Shown here in pieces: positions 22,428 to 32,709 of a DNA stretch of 32,709 nucleotides. The DNA is from Methyloversatilis sp. (GTDB lineage Bacteria; Pseudomonadota; Gammaproteobacteria; Burkholderiales; Rhodocyclaceae). The stretch lies in contig NZ_JAUYRO010000115.1 of NCBI RefSeq assembly GCF_030696805.1, forward strand, positions 1-32,709. Reading direction: 5' to 3'. Under the pieces are notes generated by a model. That model saw only the letters and a program-made list of their open reading frames with translations. It was not told the origin of the DNA and made no database searches. The position numbers and the translations under genes are program-made. How positions within the stretch are numbered: the first letter of the stretch is position 1; each line of letters starts with the position of its first letter.

Positions 22428-23323
22428 TCGTCAGCGCCGATGGCGAACAGCTTTTCGATGCGCGCCATCGCCGGGTGCGCACGGCCGGAGCGGCGCAGTT
22501 CGGCGAAGTCGTCACGCAGGATGCGACGGAACTCGGCTTCGCCGCGCAGCGTGAGGTTGGCGGCATAGATCTCGCGCGCATTGCCGATCTGGCCGTTCAG
22601 CAACAGCGCGTGCGCGCGGTTGATCTGCGCTGCCTTGTACTCGGCGGCTTCCTTCGGCACCTGATCGGCCGCGCGCAGCACATCGTCGTAGCGGCCGAGG
22701 TTCAGGCAGGCCCACGAATAGGCAACCCACACGCCGTTGTCCTTGTAGCCGGACTGGATGGACCGGTCGAGCCACTGCGCCGCCTTCGCGTAGTCGGTCT
22801 GCGCGCCGCCGCCGCTGTATCGCTGGGCCAGATGGACGTACGCCGGCGCATAGCCGGCCTCGGCGGCCCGGTTGGCCCAGGCGAGTGCGATATCGGCCGC
22901 GACCGGGTTGGTGGTGTCGGCTTCGAGGTGGCGCGCCAGCAGCAACATGGCTTCCGCATCGCCGGCGTCGGCCGCCAGCAGGTACCAGCGGCGCGCCTCG
23001 GCATCATCGCGCTCGACACCCAGGCCGCTGGCGTACAGCTGACCGACCACCGCCTGCGCGCGCGCCAGTCCGCCCTGTGCCGCCTGCAGGGCGAGGCGCG
23101 CAGATGCGACGTCGTCCTTGTCCAGACAGGTGCCGAAGAAATGCCAGTCGGACAGCTGCAGCAGGGCCTCGGGACTACCTTCATCCGCGGCGGCGCGCGC
23201 CTCGGTCAGGGCCGTTTCGCATTCGCCCCGCAGATGCGCAGTGCGCCACTGATCGCTGGCCACGACCTGCCCGGCTACGCTGCACAGCAGCGCCGGGAAC
23301 AGGAGGGCGACGCACCGCTTCAT
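22424..23323 (-). CDS. Periplasmic Sel1/TPR-like repeat protein
   Basis: This 299-residue protein has a signal peptide (VALLFPALLCSVAGQVVA) and then Sel1-type helical repeats. Examples are SARLALQAAQGGLARAQAVVGQLYASGLGVERDDAEARRWYLLAADAGDAEAMLLLARHLE and the units after it to about residue 210. The last 90 residues are helical without clear repeats. Such solenoids bind partner proteins. It starts 1 nt after the uvrD stop (TGA-C-ATG) and its stop overlaps the next gene's GTG, so the three genes are probably co-transcribed. Confidence 0.82.
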   Translation of the reverse strand: MKRCVALLFPALLCSVAGQVVASDQWRTAHLRGECETALTEARAAADEGSPEALLQLSDWHFFGTCLDKDDVASARLALQAAQGGLARAQAVVGQLYASGLGVERDDAEARRWYLLAADAGDAEAMLLLARHLEADTTNPVAADIALAWANRAAEAGYAPAYVHLAQRYSGGGAQTDYAKAAQWLDRSIQSGYKDNGVWVAYSWACLNLGRYDDVLRAADQVPKEAAEYKAAQINRAHALLLNGQIGNAREIYAANLTLRGEAEFRRILRDDFAELRRSGRAHPAMARIEKLFAIGADE

Positions 23324-23324
23324 G

Positions 23325-25550
23325 TCAGACCGCGCTCAGCTTGGCCACCGCCAGCGCCAGCCACTTGACGCCTTCTCGACCGAAGTTGACCTGTACCCGG
23401 GCGTCCGAGCCGGACCCTTCCGCACTGACGATGACGCCACTGCCGAACTTCGCGTGGCTGACCTGCTGGCCGATGCGAAAACCGGTGTCGTTGCTCGACG
23501 GCGACTTGCGGCCGCTGCCGAAGGTCCGCGGGTTGCTGCTGGATGGCGGCGGCGGCACCGCCGCGTTGCCGAAGCTGCCGAAGCCACGCGCCGTGGCGGG
23601 CGGCGTCAGCCACTTCATCAAATCGGCCGGTATCTCGTCGAAGAATCGGCTGCGCAGGTTGTAGCGGGTCTGGCCATGCAGCATGCGCGACTGCGCGAAC
23701 GACAGGTAGAGACGGCGGCGCGCGCGGGTGATGGCGACGTACATCAGCCGCCGCTCCTCCTCCAGTCCCTCGCGTTCGAGAATGGAGTTCTCGTGCGGGA
23801 ACAAGCCCTCTTCCAGGCCACCAAGGAAGACCGCATCGAATTCCAGCCCCTTCGCCGAATGCACTGTCATCAGCTGCACCGCTGACTGGCCGGCATCCGC
23901 CTGGTGTTCGCCGGCTTCCAGCGAAGCGTGCGACAGGAAAGCCGCGAGCGGATCGGGCGGTGCGGCTTCGTCTTCGGCCGCCACCTGCGCATAGCCCTCT
24001 TCGGAAATGAAGTTGCTCGCCGCATTGATGATTTCATCCAGGTTGGCGATGCGCTCCTGCCCTTCCTTTTCGGCCTTGTAGTGCGCCCGCAGGCCCGACA
24101 GTTCCAGCACCTGCTCGACCATTTCCGGCAGCGTCAGCCCTTCACAGGCGAAGCGCAGCTGATCGACCAGATCAATGAAATGCCCGACTGACTGCGCAGC
24201 CTTGCCGGTCAGCAGGTTCAGCGCGCCGTACAGACTGGAATCGGATGCCTTCGCCGCGTCCTGCAGCTGTTCCAGGGAGCGGGCGCCGATGCCGCGGGTC
24301 GGGAAATTCACCACCCGGGTGAATGCGGTGTCGTCGTGCGGGTTGGCGATCAGTCTCATGTAGGCGAGTGCGTGCTTTACTTCCTGCCGCTCGAAAAAGC
24401 GCAGGCCGCCATAGACGCGGTAGGGGATGGCGGCCGAAAAAAGCGCGTGTTCGAGCACGCGCGACTGCGCGTTGCTGCGGTAGAGCAGCGCGATGTCGGA
24501 GCGCGCCGCGCCGTCATTGATCAGCGCCTTGATTTCCTCGACCACCCAGCGCGCTTCCTCGATGTCGTTGAACGCCTCGAAGACACGCAGCGGCTCGCCG
24601 CTGCCGGCTTCGGTCCACAGGTTCTTGCCGAGCCGACCGGTGTTCTGCTTGATGACGGCGTTGGCCGCGTCGAGGATGTTGCCGTGCGAACGGTAGTTCT
24701 GTTCCAGCCGGATGACGTTGTCGACATGGAATTCGCGTTCGAAATCGCGCATGTTGCCGACCTCGGCACCACGAAACCGGTAGATGCTCTGGTCATCGTC
24801 GCCGACCGCCATCACCGCTGCCTGATGTTCGGTGCCCAGACCGGCCAGCAATTTGAGCCAGCGGTACTGCAGCACATTGGTGTCCTGGAATTCGTCGACC
24901 AGCAGATGGCGAAAGCGCCGCTGGTAGTGCGCGCGTATTGGTTCGTTACGCATCAGCAACTCGTAGCAGCGAAGCAGCAGTTCGGCGAAATCGACCACGC
25001 CTTCGCGCTGGCACTGTGCCTCGTAAGCCTGATACAGCTCGACGCGCCGGCGTGCGAAATCGTCGAACGCTTCGACTTCGTGCGGCCGCAGGCCCTGTTC
25101 CTTGGCCGAATTGATGAAGTAGGTCAGCTCGCGCGGCGGAAACTTTTCGTCGTCGATGTTCAGCGCCTTGAGCAGCCGCTTGATCGCCGACAGCTGGTCG
25201 GCCGAATCGAGAATCTGGAACAGTTGCGGCAGGCCGGCTTCTTTCCAGTGCGCGCGCAGCATGCGGTTGCACAGCCCGTGGAAGGTGCCGATCCACAGCC
25301 CGCGCGTATTCATCGGCAGCATGGCGGTCAGCCGCGCCAGCATTTCCTTGGCCGCCTTGTTGGTGAAGGTGACCGCAAGGATGCCGTGCGGCGACACCTG
25401 CCCGGTCGAAATCAGCCAGGCAAGCCGGGTGGTCAGCACGCGCGTCTTGCCGGAGCCGGCACCGGCCAGGATGAGTGCCGACTGCGAAGGCAGCGTGACC
25501 GCCTGGAATTGCGGTTCATTCAGACCAGCGAGGAGCGGATTTGCGTTCAT
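23325..25550 (-). CDS. uvrD: DNA helicase II (UvrD/Rep superfamily 1)
   Basis: From the ATG at 25548-25550 (MNANPLLAGLNEPQFQAV) the protein has 741 residues. It has SF1A motifs: Q motif LNEPQFQAV, Walker A AGAGSGKTR, motif Ia AVTFTNKAAKEM, motif II LVDEFQDTN, motif III VGDDDQSIYRFRGA, motif IV RLEQNYRS, motif V LMTVHSAKGLEFDAVFL, and motif VI YVAITRARRRLYLSFA. The C-terminus has the UvrD/PcrA Tudor-like tail (VSHAKFGSGVIVSAEG). It unwinds DNA 3'-5' in mismatch and excision repair. The longer upstream frame would add 35 unlikely residues. It heads a tight three-gene run and is divergent from the MscS gene. Confidence 0.93.
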   Translation of the reverse strand: MNANPLLAGLNEPQFQAVTLPSQSALILAGAGSGKTRVLTTRLAWLISTGQVSPHGILAVTFTNKAAKEMLARLTAMLPMNTRGLWIGTFHGLCNRMLRAHWKEAGLPQLFQILDSADQLSAIKRLLKALNIDDEKFPPRELTYFINSAKEQGLRPHEVEAFDDFARRRVELYQAYEAQCQREGVVDFAELLLRCYELLMRNEPIRAHYQRRFRHLLVDEFQDTNVLQYRWLKLLAGLGTEHQAAVMAVGDDDQSIYRFRGAEVGNMRDFEREFHVDNVIRLEQNYRSHGNILDAANAVIKQNTGRLGKNLWTEAGSGEPLRVFEAFNDIEEARWVVEEIKALINDGAARSDIALLYRSNAQSRVLEHALFSAAIPYRVYGGLRFFERQEVKHALAYMRLIANPHDDTAFTRVVNFPTRGIGARSLEQLQDAAKASDSSLYGALNLLTGKAAQSVGHFIDLVDQLRFACEGLTLPEMVEQVLELSGLRAHYKAEKEGQERIANLDEIINAASNFISEEGYAQVAAEDEAAPPDPLAAFLSHASLEAGEHQADAGQSAVQLMTVHSAKGLEFDAVFLGGLEEGLFPHENSILEREGLEEERRLMYVAITRARRRLYLSFAQSRMLHGQTRYNLRSRFFDEIPADLMKWLTPPATARGFGSFGNAAVPPPPSSSNPRTFGSGRKSPSSNDTGFRIGQQVSHAKFGSGVIVSAEGSGSDARVQVNFGREGVKWLALAVAKLSAV

Positions 25551-25705
25551 CCGGCCGATTCTAACCGCGCAGCCCGCCACCACAGCGGTGGGCGATGACG
25601 GGCCCTCGCAGTGCCCGGCCCCTGCTTTCGATGCCGTCATGGCGGGAACCGACACGGCAGAGGGGTGTCGGGAAAGGAGACATCACTGCAAGGGAGACCA
25701 CAAGA

Positions 25706-29340
<3,635 letters not shown>

Positions 29341-29354
29341 CGCGGGAGAAACGT

Positions 29355-29870
29355 GTGACCGCCCCTGAATTCAAGGCCCGCCGCAGCCTGATCGCCGCCA
29401 CCGGCAGTGCGCTGCTGCTCGGCGCCTGCGGCTTCCACCTGCGCGGCGTGCGTGACCTGCCGTTCGCAACCGTGTTCATCAATGCCAGCCCCTACGCCGA
29501 AATGACGGCGCAGATCCGGCGCGCCATCAACGCCCAGAGCACGACCCGCGTCACCGACGAGCTCAAGGACGCCGATGCAGTCATCGACATCACGGAAAAC
29601 CGCGTCGAAAAGGTCATCCTGAGTCTGAACTCCGCCGGCCGGGTGCGTGAATACCAGTTGCGACAGCGCTTCGGATTCAAGGTCCGGAGCCCGAAGGGCG
29701 AGGAAATCGCGCCGGTGTCAACGATCGAAGTCCGCCGCGACATCACGTCCAACGACGTCGAAGTGCTGGCCAAGCAGGAAGAGGAACAGCTGCTGTACGC
29801 CGAAATGCAGGGCGATGTCGTGCAGCAATTGCTGCGCCGCCTGCAGGCCATCAAGAAGAAACCCGCCTGA
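29355..29870 (+). CDS. lptE: LPS-assembly lipoprotein LptE
   Basis: From the GTG at 29355 the protein has 171 residues. It has a lipoprotein signal with lipobox LGAC (Cys25), then the LptE pattern CGFHLRGVRDLPFATVFI and a late RRDITSNDVEVLAKQEEEQLLYAEMQGDVVQQLLRRL. LptE plugs the LptD barrel that inserts LPS into the outer membrane. GGGAGAA about 8 nt upstream is the ribosome-binding site. It lies between leuS and holA in the order usual for beta- and gammaproteobacteria. Confidence 0.93.
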   Translation: MTAPEFKARRSLIAATGSALLLGACGFHLRGVRDLPFATVFINASPYAEMTAQIRRAINAQSTTRVTDELKDADAVIDITENRVEKVILSLNSAGRVREYQLRQRFGFKVRSPKGEEIAPVSTIEVRRDITSNDVEVLAKQEEEQLLYAEMQGDVVQQLLRRLQAIKKKPA

Positions 29871-29875
29871 CCCGC

Positions 29876-30880
29876 ATGCAGCTGCGCGCCGAACAGCTCG
29901 ACGGCCACCTGAAAGGCTCGCTCGCGCCGCTCTACGTGCTGCACGGCGACGAGCCGCTGCTGGTCATCGAAGCGGCGGATTCGATCCGCACCGCGGCGCG
30001 GGCGCGCGGCTTCACCGAGCGCGAAGTGCTGGTAGTAACGCAGTACTTCAAATGGTCGGCGCTGGCCGAAGCGGCCGGCAACATGTCGCTGTTCGGGGGC
30101 GACAAGCTGATCGACCTGCGCATTCCGACCGGCAAACCGGGGCGCGACGGCGGCGACGTGCTGACGCGCTTTGCGGCCAGTCCGCCCGCCGGGACGGTGA
30201 CGCTGATCACGCTCCCGCAGATGGACTGGAAGGCGCAGAAGAGCGCCTGGTTTGCCGCGCTGTCGGCGACCGGCGTGGTGATGGAGCTGAACGCGCCTCC
30301 GCTCGACCGCCTGCCGGACTGGCTGGCCGCGCGCCTGTCTCGGCAGCAGCAAAGCGCGGATCGGGACGCGCTCGACTTCATGGCGACCCATGTCGAAGGC
30401 AATCTTCTGGCCGCCAATCAGGAAGTGATGAAACTCGGGCTGCTGCATCCGCCGGGCGAACTCACGCTGGAGCAGGTGCGAAATGCGGTGATGGATGTAG
30501 CGCGCTACGACGTGGAAGACTTGCGCCAGGCGCTGCTGGCCGGCGATGCAGCACGGGCAAGCCGGCTGCTCGACGGCCTGCGCGCCGAAGGCGTGGCCGC
30601 GCCGCTGGTGCTGTGGATCATCGTGGCCGAGCTGCGCACGCTGGCGACGGCGCGGGCTGAAATGGACGCCGGGCGCAGTGCCGACGAAGCCCTGGCCACT
30701 GCCCGCATCTTCGGTGCCCGGCAGTCGCCGTACCGACGCGCGCTGGCGCGGCTGTCATCCGCCGCCACACGCACGGCTCTGATGCAGGCGGCGCGGCTCG
30801 ACCGCATGATCAAGGGTGTTGCGCGCGGCGATGTGTGGGACGAGTTCCTGCAGATCGCGCTACGGGTGTGCGCGCGCTGA
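29876..30880 (+). CDS. holA: DNA polymerase III delta subunit
   Basis: This 334-residue protein belongs to the clamp-loader delta family. It has the N-terminal LAPLYVLHGDEPLLVIEAADSIR, FGGDKLIDLRIPTGKPG, and the middle ALDFMATHVEGNLLAANQEVMKL with VARYDVEDLRQALLAGD. Delta opens the beta sliding clamp and has no working ATPase site, as expected here. It starts 5 nt after the lptE stop. Confidence 0.93.
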   Translation: MQLRAEQLDGHLKGSLAPLYVLHGDEPLLVIEAADSIRTAARARGFTEREVLVVTQYFKWSALAEAAGNMSLFGGDKLIDLRIPTGKPGRDGGDVLTRFAASPPAGTVTLITLPQMDWKAQKSAWFAALSATGVVMELNAPPLDRLPDWLAARLSRQQQSADRDALDFMATHVEGNLLAANQEVMKLGLLHPPGELTLEQVRNAVMDVARYDVEDLRQALLAGDAARASRLLDGLRAEGVAAPLVLWIIVAELRTLATARAEMDAGRSADEALATARIFGARQSPYRRALARLSSAATRTALMQAARLDRMIKGVARGDVWDEFLQIALRVCAR

Positions 30881-30925
30881 GTTTTGCCACGGGTGCATGT
30901 GGATGTGTATGGGGGACGGGTTGCT

Positions 30926-30956
30926 GTTGGGCATCGCTGCGCTCACCCCAACCTAC
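30926..30956 (-). repeat. REP-like repeat, copy 1
   Basis: This is a 31-bp unit, GTTGGGCATCGCTGCGCTCA and onward to CCTAC. It has imperfect palindrome ends (GTTGGG...CCCAAC). It lies between holA and proA, inverted relative to copies 2 and 3. Confidence 0.9.
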
Positions 30957-30970
30957 AAAGACGAGCCCGT

Positions 30971-31176
30971 CCCGACCTGCGCAGTGTTATCGCCTTAACA
31001 AACTGGCTCCATCACCGCACCCGCGCCAAATCCGTAGGTTGGGGTGAGCGCAGCGATGCCCAACACACCACACCGCACCCGCCCCGACCTGCGTCGCAGT
31101 AGCGCCCCATCGACATCTCCTCATCACCGCACCCGCGCCCACCCCGTAGGTTGGGGTGAGCGCAGCGATGCCCAAC
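30971..31176 (+). repeat. Tandem 112-bp units each ending in a REP-like repeat (copies 2 and 3)
   Basis: Two units (about 30971-31064 and 31083-31176, period 112 bp) each begin CCCGACCTGCG, diverge in the middle, then share CATCACCGCACCCGCGCC. Each ends with the 31-bp REP-like unit (GTAGGTTGGGGTGAGCGCAG onward) at 31034-31064 and 31146-31176. The 406-bp space between holA and proA holds these repeats and no gene. Confidence 0.85.
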
Positions 31177-31286
31177 GACATCGCCCGACCCCCTCCTCCG
31201 GCAGAAACCGGTGGCACGCGGCCGCGCTTTCTGCTTTCATCCGCCTTTACCCGCAGTCACCGCTACAGAGCATTTCAGGACACAGG

Positions 31287-32543
31287 ATGGACATCAAGGA
31301 CTACATGAATAAGCTGGGCCGTCAGGCCCGGGCTGCTTCGCGCGTCGTTGCGCAGGCATCGACCGCGGTGAAGAACGATGCGCTGATGCGTATCGCCGCA
31401 CTGCTGCGTGACCGCGCACCTCAGTTGCTCGAAGCCAATGCGACCGACGTAGCCGCTGCGCGCGACAACGGTCTGGATGCGGCGATGATCGACCGCCTGA
31501 CGCTGACTGCCAAGGGTGTGGAAGCGATGGCGACCGGCCTGGAGCAGGTGGCCGCGCTGCCCGATCCGGTCGGCGAAATGACCGATTTCAAGCGCCGCCC
31601 CAGCGGCATCACGGTGGGCCGGATGCGCGTGCCGCTGGGTGTGATCGGCATCATCTACGAAGCGCGGCCAAACGTGACGGCCGACGCCGCCGCGCTGTGC
31701 CTGAAGAGCGGCAACGCCGCCATCCTGCGCGGCGGCTCGGAAGCCGCACGCTGCAATCAGGCGGTCGCCGCCTGCGTGCGCGACGGTCTGGTCGCCGCTG
31801 GTCTGCCGGAAACAGCGGTGCAGGTGGTCGACACCACCGACCGCGCGGCGGTGGGTGAGCTGATCACCATGCCGCAGTTCGTCGATGTGATCGTGCCGCG
31901 CGGTGGCAAGGGGCTCATCGAACGCATTTCGCGTGACGCCAAGGTGCCGGTGATCAAGCATCTGGACGGCAATTGCCATGTCTATATCGACGAGCAGGCA
32001 GATGACGACAAGGCGGTGCGCATCGCCGACAACGCGAAAACCCACCGCTACGGCACCTGCAATACGATGGAAACGCTGCTTGTGCATGTCGCTGCGGCAC
32101 CGCGCGTGCTAGGCCGGCTGGCCGACATCTATCTCGGCAAGGGTGTGGAACTGCGCGGCTGCGAACGTTCGCGCGCGCTGGTGCCGGCGATGACGGCTGC
32201 CACTGACGATGACTGGGCGACCGAATATCTGGCGCCCATCCTTGCCGTGCGCATCGTCGATTCGCTCGATGAGGCGATCGAGCACATCAACCGCTGGGGC
32301 TCGCAGCACACGGACGCCATCGTCACCGAGAATCACACGCGGGCGATGCGCTTCATCCGCGAGGTCGACTCGGCGTCGGTCATGATCAATGCATCGACCC
32401 GCTTCGCCGATGGCTTCGAATACGGACTGGGCGCAGAGATCGGCATTTCGACCGACAAGATCCACGCGCGTGGCCCGGTCGGCCTGGACGGCCTGACCAG
32501 CCAGAAATGGGTGGTGCTGGGGGATGGCCAGGTGCGGACCTGA
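31287..32543 (+). CDS. proA: Gamma-glutamyl phosphate reductase
   Basis: From the ATG at 31287, preceded by CAGGAT and with CAGGACACAGG upstream, the protein has 418 residues. It belongs to the aldehyde dehydrogenase superfamily. It has the conserved [35 protein letters not shown] and the catalytic Cys258 in [14 protein letters not shown]. It reduces gamma-glutamyl phosphate with NADPH in proline synthesis; proB is not in the window. It is separated from holA by the repeat region and probably has its own promoter there. Confidence 0.95.
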   Translation: MDIKDYMNKLGRQARAASRVVAQASTAVKNDALMRIAALLRDRAPQLLEANATDVAAARDNGLDAAMIDRLTLTAKGVEAMATGLEQVAALPDPVGEMTDFKRRPSGITVGRMRVPLGVIGIIYEARPNVTADAAALCLKSGNAAILRGGSEAARCNQAVAACVRDGLVAAGLPETAVQVVDTTDRAAVGELITMPQFVDVIVPRGGKGLIERISRDAKVPVIKHLDGNCHVYIDEQADDDKAVRIADNAKTHRYGTCNTMETLLVHVAAAPRVLGRLADIYLGKGVELRGCERSRALVPAMTAATDDDWATEYLAPILAVRIVDSLDEAIEHINRWGSQHTDAIVTENHTRAMRFIREVDSASVMINASTRFADGFEYGLGAEIGISTDKIHARGPVGLDGLTSQKWVVLGDGQVRT

Positions 32544-32554
32544 AGGTCCGTACC
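32531..32554 (+). terminator. Hairpin at the proA stop codon
   Basis: GGTGCGGACC (32531-32540) pairs with GGTCCGTACC (32545-32554) around TGAA, which contains the TGA stop. No T-tract follows, so it may protect the 3' end rather than terminate. Confidence 0.45.
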
Positions 32555-32609
32555 GCTGCCGGGGTGATCGTCCGTGCTTCGGGGAAAGGCGAGTCTTTCG
32601 GGAAGTCTT

Positions 32610-32686
32610 GTTGGGCATCGCTGCGCTCACCCCAACCTACGTGTGTCGCATCGCCGTAGGTTGGGGTGAGCGTAGCGATGCCCGAC
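32610..32686. repeat. Inverted pair of REP-like repeats (copies 4 and 5)
   Basis: Copy 4 (32610-32640) is identical to copy 1 in sequence and orientation. Copy 5 (32656-32686) is the reverse orientation with two base changes (CGTAGCG for CGCAGCG and CGAC for CAAC). They are 15 bp apart and can form a long hairpin, a BIME-like arrangement that could also act as the end of the proA transcript. Confidence 0.9.
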
Positions 32687-32709
32687 AGCACCGTATCACC
32701 CGGCATCGC

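Noticed and set aside
30926-31176. Regular repeats between holA and proA as a CRISPR array
   Set aside because: The units face both ways, are palindromic, have uneven spacing, lack unique spacers and no cas genes are present.

Overview
The window is GC-rich DNA, densely coding on both strands. It looks like a betaproteobacterial chromosome, probably a methylotroph-type member of the Rhodocyclales or a relative such as Methyloversatilis. That placement is an inference from codon and GC style, the leuS-lptE-holA-proA order, and the methylated-amine genes; no 16S rRNA or other taxonomic marker is present. No tRNA, rRNA, CRISPR array, phage genes or transposase was seen.

Layout. (1) 1-1560: a J-domain protein and a repeat-filled spacer. 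(2) 1562-5318 (minus): tmm-tdm, encoding a flavin monooxygenase of the trimethylamine monooxygenase type and a DUF1989-GcvT protein of the trimethylamine-N-oxide demethylase type. Together they would convert trimethylamine to TMAO, then to dimethylamine plus formaldehyde carried on tetrahydrofolate. (3) 5319-6075: a 757-bp divergent control region with two mirrored 40-nt promoter blocks, each with a NarL-like 7-2-7 dyad, and a composite repeat between them. (4) 6076-8646 (plus): a TorF-type porin and an APC permease, plausibly the uptake arm. (5) 8756-11001 (minus): a NarL/NarX-like two-component pair. (6) 11003-14270: a membrane PAS protein with a degenerate GGDEF domain, a short alpha/beta hydrolase, and a secreted His-rich repeat protein. 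(7) 14287-20343 (minus): a co-directional run QorA-type reductase, small periplasmic protein, noncanonical SDR, orphan ParA, FMN reductase, FAH-family enzyme, Kef-type antiporter; this resembles an electrophile or quinone stress set. (8) 20452-23323: a second orphan ParA, a secreted unknown, a poly-gamma-glutamate-hydrolase-like protein and a Sel1-type periplasmic protein. (9) 23325-26635: uvrD and a divergent MscS channel. (10) 26704-32543: the housekeeping run leuS-lptE-holA-proA, with REP-like repeats on both sides of proA.

The most notable proposal is that segments 2-5 form one system: amine oxidation, transport and a NarX/NarL-like sensor pair joined by two NarL-like operators in mirror-image promoters. 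A second is that inverted copies of a ~215-bp composite repeat bracket tmm-tdm. Both come from reading the sequence by eye and need computation or experiment to confirm.
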